Source: Nevskia soli DSM 19509
GTDB taxonomy: Bacteria; Pseudomonadota; Gammaproteobacteria; Nevskiales; Nevskiaceae
NCBI RefSeq assembly: GCF_000711955.1
Contig: NZ_KL543998.1
Span: 327,100 to 391,099 of the forward strand
Direction: 5' to 3'
DNA length: 64,000 nt
Shown here: positions 24,967 to 33,554 of the stretch, piece by piece
Position numbering within the stretch: position 1 is the first letter of the stretch
How the letters are laid out: each line of letters starts with the position of its first letter
Position numbers and translations under genes: made by a program
Notes under the pieces: generated by a model
Seen by the model: the letters and a program-made list of their open reading frames with translations, nothing else
Told to the model about the DNA's origin: nothing
The model's database searches: none

Positions 24967-27540
24967 ATGCTTCAAGAAACGCGCGAGCTCATGGCACCTT
25001 GCGGTTCGTGGTCGTTCCAGCGCATCACCGGCCTGCTGGGCGGCCTTGTCCTGGTGCTGGCGAGCCCCGCCGCACCGGCGCTGGGGTTCGGCGAGCTCCT
25101 GTCGCAATCGCCCCTGAACAGTCCGCTGGACGTGGTGTTTCCGGTGATGCTCGACGCCGACACGACGCAACTGCCCACCGTCAGCGTCGCCGGGGATGCG
25201 ACCTACACCGCGCTCGGCACCCGCCGCCCCGATCTGCTCGACAGCGTGCGGATCACGCTGGAGCCAGCCGGCGCGCAGGTGCTGGTCCATGTACGCACCG
25301 AGCAGCGGATTCTCGAACCCTACATTCCACTGATCGTGCAGGTGGCCCTGCCGTCGGGCGTGCTGCGCCATCGCTACGACCTGCTGCTCGATCCGAGCGT
25401 ATCCGACACGGAACACGCCGCCGCGCAAACGCCCACCGGGCAGCCATCCTCCGCCCCGGCAACGGCCGCAATCACCGCAATCCCGCCCGCCACGATTGCG
25501 TCCGCGACACCGCCGCCGGCACAAGCCGCCGGCAGCGCGCCGGCGCCCGCCGCTCACGCGGGCGGCAACCATTCGCACCCGCTCGCGGCGACGGTGGTGC
25601 CGGTCATTCCGGCCTGCGTCGCGCCCACAGCCTCCCCCGCCGCGCCGCCGAATTCGCCGGCCCTGTTCCGCCTCGACTCGGGGCTGCATATGCCGGTGCC
25701 GCGGGCCATCGAACCGGTTCCGGGACCGCAATCACAGCCGCCATCGGCAGCATCGCCGCCGCAACAGCCGCCGCCCGGCGACAGCACCGCGCAGGCGCCG
25801 CCGGCTGTCGCCACGACAGCCGCCACCCTGAAGAACGCGACCACCTCACCTACTGCCACTCCCGAAGCGAAGCAATCCGGCGGATTCCCCTGGCTTGACC
25901 CGTTCATCGCGCTACTGCTGCTTGGTGGCGGGTATGCCTGGTACACGGGGAAATTCCAGACCCTGCTTCCGTCCCGACGCCGCAATGCCGGGACGCCCGA
26001 GGGGCGGCCGCAGCGCCAGATATCCAAGCCACCGGCGGCACCTGGCACTATGCCGGGCCCGGTCACGGCCAGCCCGCCCCGGGCCGACGGCGGCAGCACC
26101 CCCACTACCGCTACGGCCGCCGATGACCGTATCGAATACATTCCTTTCGTCGCCTCTCCGCCCGCCGCGCCGGCACCGCCACCACAGGAACGCAGCCGTC
26201 ACGAAGGCATCGAGGTGATCGATGCTTCCGGCTTCTACGACGATATCGCCCTGTTGCTGGAAAGCACCCTGGCGCGCGAACCCAGGCGCCTGGATCTGTA
26301 CCAGAAACTGATCGAGGTCTATGTCGCGGGCGGCAAGCCGCAGCAGGGCCTGCGCATCAAGCAGCAGCTCGAAGCCTTGCGCAGCGATACCGGCGTGTCC
26401 GGCATCGATAACGGCGAATGGCAGCGCGTGCTGCAGCAAGCCGAAGAGCTCCTGTCGCGGGAACCCGCGGCGGCGCCGGCCGTGGCCGGCATCGAAAACC
26501 CAACTGCCGGCGCGCGCTGGAGCCGCTACTACGAAGGCGCCGAATTCGAATCGCTGGGGGAGCACCTGGCGCCGGTCCGCGAGGCCTACGCCGCATTCCG
26601 CCGCGACCCGATGCTGCAGCAGACCTTCATCGACCTGATCAACGAAGAGGTGGGCCGCCCCACGCCGCTGCAGCCGGCGCTGCAGTTCAGCAGCAGCCTC
26701 GGCGGCGCGCAAATCTACTTCAAGCGCGAAGACCTGCGCCTGGCGGGCTCGGAACAGGTCATCAACCTGATCGGCCAGATGCTGCTGATGCGTTCGATGG
26801 GCAAGCTGGGCATCGTCACCGCGGCCGCCAGCGTCAAAGGCGCGCGCGCGGTCGTCAGCGCCGCGAAGGTGCTGGAAATGCCCAGTACCGTGTTCATGCC
26901 GCCCGACCAGATCAAGGCGCTGGAACCGGTGCTGCTCGAAATGGCGCAGAAGCATCATGTCGAATTCGTGCCGGCCGTCGATCCGCGCGACCTGCGCCGC
27001 GACGCGCTGACCTGCTGGCTGGAGCATCCGGACCGCCTGGGTTTCGTCACCGGGCTGCGCGCCGGACCCGATCCCTTCCCCACCATCGTGATGGACTTCG
27101 TCGCCGTGGTCGGACATGAAACGCGGCGGCAGCTGCTGCGCTACAGCAAGCGCGACCCGGCCGTGATCGTCGGCAGCGCCCTCGGCGGCTTCGCCTCGAT
27201 CGGCTTCGTCAAGCCTTACCTGGAAAAATCCGCGGTCAGGATCATCATGACCGACCCTCCGGCCGGGCTGAAGCCGGGGGCAGCGGATGTGCCGCAGCCC
27301 GGCGCGGCCGGCTACGAGCTGGCCCTGCGCGAGCAGCGCTGGCTGCATGCCTCAGGCCGCGTCGAATACCTCGAAGTGGACCCCGAGAAGGCCCGGCTGG
27401 CGCGGCTGAATTGCGACCGGGTCGAGGAATTCATGCCCAAGCCCGGCGATGCGGCCGCCATCGGCATGGGACTGGAAATCGCCGCCACCCTGCCGCCCGA
27501 AGAATCGGTCGTCATCCTGCTGAGCGCCTTCGGCGCCTGA
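24967..27540 (+). CDS. FimV/HubP-like polar hub protein fused to a TrpB-like domain lacking the PLP lysine
   Basis: 857 residues from ATG 24967 (after GAGGTGGCG; GTG/ATG at 24925 gives 871). Counting from 24925: hydrophobic start ending at ~55; FimV N-terminal domain 55-158 (LGFGELLSQSPLNSPLDVVFP ... LLLDPS); Ala/Pro-rich linker 160-320; one membrane helix 322-341; second linker; FimV-type TPR 428-486 (LLLESTLAREPRRLDLYQKLIEVYV); then 525-871 a tryptophan-synthase-beta-like region (GRPTPL, LGGAQIYFKREDLRLAGSEQVIN, AGPDPFPTIVMDFVAVVGHE, final ILLSAFG). In TrpB the motif is GAHKINN; here GSEQVIN (609-614), so the PLP-bearing lysine is lost. The catalytic glutamate and GGGSN phosphate loop are also altered, hence a probable pseudoenzyme. 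Likely an inner membrane scaffold with a cytoplasmic C-terminal half. Confidence 0.85.
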   Translation: MLQETRELMAPCGSWSFQRITGLLGGLVLVLASPAAPALGFGELLSQSPLNSPLDVVFPVMLDADTTQLPTVSVAGDATYTALGTRRPDLLDSVRITLEPAGAQVLVHVRTEQRILEPYIPLIVQVALPSGVLRHRYDLLLDPSVSDTEHAAAQTPTGQPSSAPATAAITAIPPATIASATPPPAQAAGSAPAPAAHAGGNHSHPLAATVVPVIPACVAPTASPAAPPNSPALFRLDSGLHMPVPRAIEPVPGPQSQPPSAASPPQQPPPGDSTAQAPPAVATTAATLKNATTSPTATPEAKQSGGFPWLDPFIALLLLGGGYAWYTGKFQTLLPSRRRNAGTPEGRPQRQISKPPAAPGTMPGPVTASPPRADGGSTPTTATAADDRIEYIPFVASPPAAPAPPPQERSRHEGIEVIDASGFYDDIALLLESTLAREPRRLDLYQKLIEVYVAGGKPQQGLRIKQQLEALRSDTGVSGIDNGEWQRVLQQAEELLSREPAAAPAVAGIENPTAGARWSRYYEGAEFESLGEHLAPVREAYAAFRRDPMLQQTFIDLINEEVGRPTPLQPALQFSSSLGGAQIYFKREDLRLAGSEQVINLIGQMLLMRSMGKLGIVTAAASVKGARAVVSAAKVLEMPSTVFMPPDQIKALEPVLLEMAQKHHVEFVPAVDPRDLRRDALTCWLEHPDRLGFVTGLRAGPDPFPTIVMDFVAVVGHETRRQLLRYSKRDPAVIVGSALGGFASIGFVKPYLEKSAVRIIMTDPPAGLKPGAADVPQPGAAGYELALREQRWLHASGRVEYLEVDPEKARLARLNCDRVEEFMPKPGDAAAIGMGLEIAATLPPEESVVILLSAFGA

Positions 27541-27787
27541 GCCTCGACAAGCGTAGCGCGGACGCCGCAGAGCGGCCGGCGATGCAACCGGACGAGCCCG
27601 CCCCCGGCACTCATCGTCTGGAGCCGGGCCGGAAGCCGCCATCCAGTAGCCGCGGTGCTGCCCTGCGTCGCGACCATCCGCCCCGGCTCCCCCTTCGGCG
27701 ATGCGTGAACCCGGCCGCCCGGCTGTGGCATTCTTGGCCGGCGGCATTTCCATAAAACAAAAGCACAACCGGTTCAGAGGAGCGGGC

Positions 27788-28900
27788 ATGAAATTCAGGA
27801 CACTCGGGGGCGTATTGTCCCTGGCAGCTGTTTCCCTTGCGGGGGCGGGTCTTTCCGCTTGCGGCGGCAGCGGTAGCGATGGTGGCGGCAGTTCATCCCC
27901 GGCACAGGCGGCCGCGGCTTCCACCGGCCCCGGCGCCACCGACACCAAGAACTGCGCCGTGCCTTACGGTGATGCGCCGGCGGCTGTATCCACGATAACT
28001 TCCGGCAGCGGCGCCGGCGCCGTGGCGGACCTGCTCAACGTCCTCAACCAGTGCGCCACGGTCGGCGGTGAAACGCTGAAGTGGACCGACGCCAAGAACG
28101 AGGCGCGCACCGCCTGCCTGTTCGTGCCGCCGAACGCCAGCAAGACCACGCAGCTGCCGCTGCTGGTGTTCCTGCAGGGTTCGCTGTTCCCGGCACCGCC
28201 GCAGCTGATCCTCAGCGACTGGATTCCGCTGAGCAAGACCGCCGATCTCACCGGCGATACCAAGCGGCCCGGCTTCATCCTGCTGCTGCCGATCGGCCGC
28301 AACACCCACCACTTCTATCCCTTCCCGGACAACTATGCCCTGGGCTGGGACAACTGGTATCGCAACCTCGACCGCAGCAGCCCGGACCTCAACCTCGATG
28401 TCGCCGCGATCGACCAGTTCGTATCCCAGGTGCAGGGACGCGGCATCGTCGACAACGATCGCGTCTACGCCACCGGCTGGTCCAACGGCGCCGCCCTGGC
28501 CGAGCTGTATGCGCTGAACACGCCCTCCATCGCCGCCGCCGCGGTGTACTCCGCGCCGGCCCCCTTCAGCGACGTGCAGGATCCCTGCTACCAGACGCCC
28601 TTCGCCACCACCATGACGCCGATCATGGACATCCACAACGCCTGCGACATCATCGGCACCTGCCAGACCTCCACCCAGTTCCACAAGGACCTGGCGCAGC
28701 TCTTCCCCAAGCTGCAGCAGAACGTGGTGATCGTGGATTCCAACAAGCAGGTGGTGCAGTCCTGCAACGCCGCCTGCGCCAGCCAGACCATCGCAGGCGA
28801 TCCGGCGGGCAACCTCAATCACCTGATCTGGCCGCAGGTGCAGAACAACGCGATGTTCACCTGGCTGCGCGAGCACCCGCTCAGCGCCAAGCAGCAGTAG
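27788..28900 (+). CDS. Exported lipoprotein esterase, alpha/beta hydrolase of PHB-depolymerase type
   Basis: About 370 residues; ATG 27788 follows AGAGGAGCGGGC. The N-terminus is a lipoprotein signal (MKFRTLGGVLSLAAVSLAGAGLSAC, Cys25) followed by a Gly/Ser-rich linker. The domain begins around residue 55. It has the nucleophile elbow ATGWSNGAALAELY and the PHB-depolymerase-like block LLVFLQGSLFPAPPQ; the C-terminus has NLNHLIWPQ where the histidine would lie. Four or more cysteines (DPCYQTP, HNACDIIGTCQ, QSCNAACASQ) suggest disulfides, so DsbA may act on it. Substrate is presumably an ester or polyester. Weaker family match than at 8660. Confidence 0.72.
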   Translation: MKFRTLGGVLSLAAVSLAGAGLSACGGSGSDGGGSSSPAQAAAASTGPGATDTKNCAVPYGDAPAAVSTITSGSGAGAVADLLNVLNQCATVGGETLKWTDAKNEARTACLFVPPNASKTTQLPLLVFLQGSLFPAPPQLILSDWIPLSKTADLTGDTKRPGFILLLPIGRNTHHFYPFPDNYALGWDNWYRNLDRSSPDLNLDVAAIDQFVSQVQGRGIVDNDRVYATGWSNGAALAELYALNTPSIAAAAVYSAPAPFSDVQDPCYQTPFATTMTPIMDIHNACDIIGTCQTSTQFHKDLAQLFPKLQQNVVIVDSNKQVVQSCNAACASQTIAGDPAGNLNHLIWPQVQNNAMFTWLREHPLSAKQQ

Positions 28901-28968
28901 CCGGGACGTTTTTGCGGAGGCTTGCCGGGTGCAGGCCTCCGCGATCCAAATCCCTCAATAAGCCGGGC

Positions 28969-30366
28969 TCAGGGAACCGGGCTGCTATCCAGCAGCCGCG
29001 GCTGCGCGCGCGGCATTTCCCTGGTCGGGCCGCCGCGGGGCCGGGGCTGCCCGCGCGACTTCTGCACCTGCGCCAGCGCGAACAGGGCACAGGCCGAGAT
29101 CAGCACCGGCACCGCCGACAGCAGGAACACGGTGGACAGCGGCAGGCTCAACGACAGGATGACGCCGCCCAGCATGGGGCCGAACATCGCGCCGAGGCGC
29201 CCCATGGCGTTGGTCCAGCCGGTGCCGGTCGAGCGCATGTAAGTGGGATAAATGGTGCCGGCGACGGCGTTGAGGCCGGTCTGGCCGCCGATGAGGAAGA
29301 AGCCGGTGCCGCCGACCAGCCCGAGCAGCAGCGCCTCCGAGCCGTTGAGATGGCCCAGCCCGATGACGCAGGGCACGCCCAGGATCAGCAGCCCCGCCAG
29401 CGCCATCACGCCGACGCGGTCCACCGCATAGCCGATGAACAGGCTGCCGAAAGCGCCCAGCGCCTGCATCACGGCGGTGGCGATGATCGAGGTGGAGAGC
29501 GGCAGGCCGCCGCTGTTCAGGGCGGTGGGCAGCCAGCTGGTCATGAAATGGTGCGTCATCATGTTGCCGATGGCGCCGACCCACAGCAGGATGCTGATCA
29601 GCGCGCGGCCTTCGGTGAACAGGTGCTTCGCCGGAATACCTGGCCGCACTTCCTCTTCCGCGGCAATGGTGGTGCCCGCGGGAAATGAGAGGTCGGGGCG
29701 GATCCGGCGCAGCAGCCCGAGCGCCTGTTCCGGCCGCTTGCCGCGCAGCGCCAGGAAGCGCACCGACTCCGGCAAGGTCCCCAACAGCAGCAGGGCAACC
29801 AGCAGGGGCATCACGCCGCCGAGGATGAATACGCTCGGCCAGCCCTCCACCGGGATCATCCGGGCCGCGATGACGCCGCCGGTGGCCGAGCCGATGGTGT
29901 AGCCGATGTACAGCACGGCCACGTAGAAGGTGCGGCGCTTCGAAGGCGCGTACTCCGCCATCAGCGCCACCGCGTTCGGCACCGCGCCACCCAGGCCGAT
30001 GCCGGCCAGGGTGCGCATGATCAGCAGTTCCGGAATGGTGGTGGCGAAGGAAGTGCCCAGCGTGAACAGGCCGAAGACGACCAGGCCGCCGATGATCGCC
30101 TTCTTGCGACCGACCGTATCGCCCAGGTTGCCGATGACGAAGGCGCCGATCATGAAGCCGAACATGGCCCCGCCGAACACCACGCCCAGGCCCGACTTGC
30201 TGGTATGCAGCGCCTTGATCATGGCCGGCGCGGCGTAACCCAGCACCTGCATGTCGTAGCCTTCGACGCACATGAAGCAGCACAGCAGGAGAATCAGCAG
30301 CCGCTGGAACCTGGCCGAAGCGGGATCGTCCAGCAATTCGCGCAGATTGACCACTTGCCCGGACAT
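28969..30366 (-). CDS. MFS transporter, aromatic acid:H+ symporter (AAHS) type
   Basis: 465 residues, 12 predicted helices. Motif VEGYDMQVLGYAAPAMI in TM1 corresponds to the D-G-Y-D motif of PcaK/BenK-type aromatic acid symporters (the first D is E here). GDTVGRKKAI is motif A and FYVAVLYIGYTIGSATGG the TM5 region. The C-terminus has a basic, Arg/Pro-rich tail (SRGQPRPRGGPTREMPR) that is longer than usual. It would import an aromatic or short carboxylic acid with protons across the inner membrane. Start ATG 30366 follows TGGAGGAAGCAACG. No aromatic-degradation gene is adjacent, so the ligand is unknown. Confidence 0.86.
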   Translation of the reverse strand: MSGQVVNLRELLDDPASARFQRLLILLLCCFMCVEGYDMQVLGYAAPAMIKALHTSKSGLGVVFGGAMFGFMIGAFVIGNLGDTVGRKKAIIGGLVVFGLFTLGTSFATTIPELLIMRTLAGIGLGGAVPNAVALMAEYAPSKRRTFYVAVLYIGYTIGSATGGVIAARMIPVEGWPSVFILGGVMPLLVALLLLGTLPESVRFLALRGKRPEQALGLLRRIRPDLSFPAGTTIAAEEEVRPGIPAKHLFTEGRALISILLWVGAIGNMMTHHFMTSWLPTALNSGGLPLSTSIIATAVMQALGAFGSLFIGYAVDRVGVMALAGLLILGVPCVIGLGHLNGSEALLLGLVGGTGFFLIGGQTGLNAVAGTIYPTYMRSTGTGWTNAMGRLGAMFGPMLGGVILSLSLPLSTVFLLSAVPVLISACALFALAQVQKSRGQPRPRGGPTREMPRAQPRLLDSSPVP

Positions 30367-30810
30367 CGTTGCTTCCTCCAGCGGCGCGATGCTGGCGCCA
30401 TTCGTTTTTATGAGTACCGTTTAGTACGTCTGTTTCGCATTTGCCGATGCGAACCGGGCAATGCGGGAGGAACATACACCGCTTCCGGGCACTTGCCAAC
30501 AGCGTCGTGGAACGCTCCTGCAGCCCGGTGCATATGAGCATTTCAGACTTGCAAAACACGCAGACCGCTTCTTTTCATGGATGAAAACATCCACGACACA
30601 ATACCGCCAAAAATGCCGTCATCACCGATCCGCGGAAGGAACAATGCGGCATCGCCCAAGCCGGGGATTCGCAGCCATTTCTTGCATCCGCCAACATCCG
30701 AAATTCCAGCCAGCAGCCGAATTCCCGCACTGCACAAGGCTTTTCCGGCGGCACCAATCGAAAATCCCGCTGTCTCATATTGCGTCCAAGAAGGACAAGG
30801 AGACATGACA
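30367..30810. promoter_or_regulatory. Divergent intergenic region with operator-like repeats
   Basis: 444 bp between the MFS gene (minus) and a small secreted protein gene (plus). It contains an inverted repeat TTCGCAT-N6-ATGCGAA (30434-30453) and two AGTAC repeats exactly 10 bp apart (30413-30417 and 30423-30427). All lie 47-87 bp upstream of the MFS start and could be regulator sites for that gene. The 30540-30800 part has AT-rich islands that may promote the plus-strand gene. No further gene is supported. Confidence 0.45.
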
Positions 30811-31233
30811 ATGAAAGGATTCGGCATTTTCGCTGCGGTTGCCCTGTGCGCGCCTGTACTCGCGGTTCAGGCCCAGTCGTCCGTTCCCACGGACGATACG
30901 TCCAGCTCGGGCAAGACCTACACCTTCAACTTCAAGCAGACCAGCAAGGACGCCTGCGTGTTGCAAAGCGGCACCATCGTGTTCGATGGCGGCGGCAATG
31001 CGACGCTGAACCTGGCGACCATGACCACCGACAACAACGACATCTGGAAGTCGCGCGTGCGTCTGCGCAATGTCGCCGGCGTCTCCGTCTTCACCTCGCC
31101 CATCCTGAATTCCCCCAAGATGGAGAACAAGAACGGACATCCCCAGACCTACAACTGGGCCTACAATTTCCACGTAGACCCCACCCTGCTCCCTTCCGTC
31201 ACCACGGCGGAAATGTTCGACATCGAATGTTGA
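30811..31233 (+). CDS. Small exported protein of unknown function
   Basis: 140 residues. Two ATGs, 30805 and 30811, follow AAGGAG; the second has the better 8-nt spacing and begins the signal KGFGIFAAVALCAPVLAVQAQ. The mature protein is a beta-type domain (YTFNFKQTSKDACVLQSGTIVFDGGGNATLNLATMTT) with one cysteine near residue 50 and one at the C-terminus (FDIEC), which could form a disulfide. No family recognised; probably periplasmic or secreted. Confidence 0.7.
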   Translation: MKGFGIFAAVALCAPVLAVQAQSSVPTDDTSSSGKTYTFNFKQTSKDACVLQSGTIVFDGGGNATLNLATMTTDNNDIWKSRVRLRNVAGVSVFTSPILNSPKMENKNGHPQTYNWAYNFHVDPTLLPSVTTAEMFDIEC

Positions 31234-31245
31234 GGTAGGACGTCA

Positions 31246-31277
31246 CGGCCCGGCTGGCGTATGCGCCTGCCGGGCCG
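31246..31277 (+). terminator. Strong hairpin just after the small exported protein gene
   Basis: CGGCCCGGC (31246-31254) pairs with GCCGGGCCG (31269-31277), and inside it GGCG (31256-31259) pairs with CGCC (31264-31267) around TATG, separated by a T/T mismatch: a 13-bp stem. It begins 12 bp after the stop codon. No T-tract follows, so this may be a transcript-end or mRNA-stabilising hairpin more than an intrinsic terminator. Confidence 0.5.
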
Positions 31278-31543
31278 CTGTTCGAGATCGGGCGTCGCGA
31301 ATGCCGCGGCGGTCCGGCGGCGAACGTTCCCTTGCCCGGGGACGAATCGACCAGGGGAGCCATCGTGGAAAGTATGGCCGTGGAAAATCCGGGATCCGCA
31401 GCCTCGGCGACAACGTAGAGCGCCGCTCCCGCACGACGCTCATTGCGCAGCATCGACTGGCTCAATTTCTTCCTGGCCGACAGTGCCGCGGGAAACGCGC
31501 TGGCGCAGGCATCCTGAGCGCAACGGCAACTTTCGCCGCTGCC
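31278..31543. other. Intergenic, no supported gene
   Basis: Between the hairpin after the small exported gene and the convergent anion transporter. Short frames exist but none has a credible ribosome site or family match. I see no repeat or regulatory site here. Confidence 0.4.
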
Positions 31544-32683
31544 TCAATGCAGGAACAGCAGGCCCGCCGCCACGGTCGTCGCCAGCAGGAACGGGATGGC
31601 GATGCGATGGAATTCGCCGAACGCCCCAGGCGCCCGCGCCAGGCGCAGCGCGATGATGTTCGCCAGGGAGCCGACGAAGAAGCCGAAACCGCCGACGCTG
31701 ACCCCGGCGGCGAGCGCGGGCAGATCGTGCACGTGGCGCTCCAGCAGGATGGCGGCAGGTACGTTGCTGATCACCTGCGAGGTGACGATGCCGGCCAGGT
31801 AGGTGCCGAGGCCCTGGCCGATCGGTAGGGCTTGCACCACGGCCGTGATCGCGGGGAGATCGGCCAGCTGGCGCAGGTCGACGAACATCAGGCCGATGAT
31901 GAACAGCAGCGTCCAGTCGGTCCGCGCCAGCACCCGGCGATTGCACAGCAGGTAGATGGCCGCAACCACCAGCAGCGCCGCCAGCAACTGGTGAAAAGCC
32001 AGCGCGGCCAGGAAAGCCAGCAGCAGAACGCCCGAGATGGCGAACCAGGGCAGCGACAGCGCGCCGGCGTCCGCGGGCGGCTTCAGTTCGATGGTCTTGC
32101 GCGGCACCAGCCAACACACGGTACCGCCGAGCAGCACCAGCATGATCGCCACCACCGGCGTCATCATCGCCACGAAGGCGGCGAAGCCCATGCCGGAGCT
32201 TTGCCAGAGGAACAGGTTCTGCGGATTGCCGATCGGCGTCAGGGCCGAGCCGGCATTGACCGCCAGCGCTTCCAGCACCACCAGCCGCGCCAGCGGCAGC
32301 CGGGCCTGCGCCGCCAGGCTGCAGGTCAGCGGCACCAGCAGGAACAGGCTCACGTCATTGGTGACCAGCGCCGACAGGCCGGCGGAGAACGTCACCAGCA
32401 GCAGCGCCAGCCGGCGCATGTCCCGTACCTGCGACAGCAGGCGGCTGGCGGTGCGCTGCAGGATGCCGCTGAGCTCGATACCCTTGGTCAGGATCAACAG
32501 GCCACACAGCGCGCCCACGGTGCGCCAGTCCACCAGTGCCGGATAGGCGGAGAGCGGCAACGGGCGGGCCAGCGCGAACAGCAGCGCAACCGCGCCCAGC
32601 ACCCACAGCAGCCAGTTGTCGGCATTCGGGGCGAGCTGCGCACCGGGACCACGCCGCGCCGGAGTTGTTTCTTGTTGTTTCAT
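31544..32683 (-). CDS. ArsB/SLC13-type anion transporter
   Basis: 379 residues with about ten hydrophobic segments, member of the ArsB/NhaD ion transporter superfamily (CitMHS/SLC13-like). Two symmetry-related signatures are visible: LVTNDVSLFLLVPLT and TPIGNPQNLFLWQSSG in the first half, and SQVISNVPAAILL with GGFGFFVGSLANIIALRLA in the second. The G-N-P-Q-N motif is shared with arsenite, carboxylate and antibiotic transporters. The substrate is not predictable; no arsC/arsR is adjacent. Inner membrane. ATG at 32683 with a weak ribosome site. Confidence 0.82.
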   Translation of the reverse strand: MKQQETTPARRGPGAQLAPNADNWLLWVLGAVALLFALARPLPLSAYPALVDWRTVGALCGLLILTKGIELSGILQRTASRLLSQVRDMRRLALLLVTFSAGLSALVTNDVSLFLLVPLTCSLAAQARLPLARLVVLEALAVNAGSALTPIGNPQNLFLWQSSGMGFAAFVAMMTPVVAIMLVLLGGTVCWLVPRKTIELKPPADAGALSLPWFAISGVLLLAFLAALAFHQLLAALLVVAAIYLLCNRRVLARTDWTLLFIIGLMFVDLRQLADLPAITAVVQALPIGQGLGTYLAGIVTSQVISNVPAAILLERHVHDLPALAAGVSVGGFGFFVGSLANIIALRLARAPGAFGEFHRIAIPFLLATTVAAGLLFLH

Positions 32684-32834
32684 CTAGCCGTACGGGCCCT
32701 GGTTCCTGCATTCGACCGCGTTTTTGTCTTAAGTTTCCCCGCCGCCGCCGAGGCTTTGAAACCGCACTGCAGCATACCGGCCCTGCGATGATGCCTTACG
32801 CAAGTCCCGGACGAGCATGCTACCGTGCAGCCCC

Positions 32835-33356
32835 ATGAATTCCACTTCGCATCCGGTTCCCGTGTCAGAAATCCACCCGAACGACCCATCATCAAGGAAA
32901 GGCGCCTTGATGCTGAAAGCCATCGCCGTGCTGAAGCTGCTCGAAGCCCTGGTGCTGTGCGCCACCGGCATCGCCGCCCTGGAATTGCTGCGTCCCGACA
33001 TCATCAAGGGGCTGGAAGACTGGGCCGCGCAGCTGCCTTTGGCCTCCCAGCAAATCCTGGCGCAGCATCTGCTGGATTCGCTGACCGGCTTCGGGCCGCA
33101 CCGCATCAAGGCGGTGGGCATCGGCGTGTTCGCCTATGCCGCGCTGTTCCTGGTGGAAGGCATCGGCCTGATGCGCCGCAAGCGCTGGGCCGAGTGGATC
33201 ACGGTGCTGACCACCGCCCTGCTGGTGCCGGCCGAGGTCTGGGAACTGACCCGCCACGTCGGGCCGGCCAAGCTCGCGGCGCTGGTCATCAACCTGCTGG
33301 TGGTGTGGTACCTGGTGCACCGCATCCGCAGCACGCCGCATCCGGCAACCGAGTAG
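32835..33356 (+). CDS. DUF2127 family membrane protein
   Basis: 173 residues, starting at ATG 32835 (an earlier ATG at 32817 is possible). After a hydrophilic N-terminus (~25 residues) comes the DUF2127 body: LKAIAVLKLLEALVLCATGIAALELL, HRIKAVGIGVFAYAALFLVEGIGLMRRKRWAEWITVLTTALLVPAEVWELTRH and KLAALVINLLVVWYLVHRIR, four hydrophobic segments with the conserved E-G-x-G-L and R-W-A-E-W. Inner membrane protein of unknown function. Divergent from the anion transporter, 152 bp between the start codons. Confidence 0.8.
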   Translation: MNSTSHPVPVSEIHPNDPSSRKGALMLKAIAVLKLLEALVLCATGIAALELLRPDIIKGLEDWAAQLPLASQQILAQHLLDSLTGFGPHRIKAVGIGVFAYAALFLVEGIGLMRRKRWAEWITVLTTALLVPAEVWELTRHVGPAKLAALVINLLVVWYLVHRIRSTPHPATE

Positions 33357-33554
33357 TACCGAGGGATACAGGTCTGCCCCGCCGCCAGCAGGCGGATCGC
33401 CTGCATCATCGTCAACGGCGGCATCTTCACCATCATCCGCTACCTGGCCGAGATGGCGGCGAATTACGTCGAAGTGGAGTTGGCGAAGCGCCCGCCGCGG
33501 ATCGCATCCGAAGGCTGGCGGCGCGATAGCGCCGCCAGCCTGCAACGGACTTGC

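Noticed and set aside
28914..28942. Terminator between the esterase and MFS genes
   Set aside because: GCGGAGGC/GCCTCCGC hairpin exists between the convergent genes, but the T-run lies before the stem on the plus strand and A-run after it on the minus strand, so it lacks the geometry of an intrinsic terminator.
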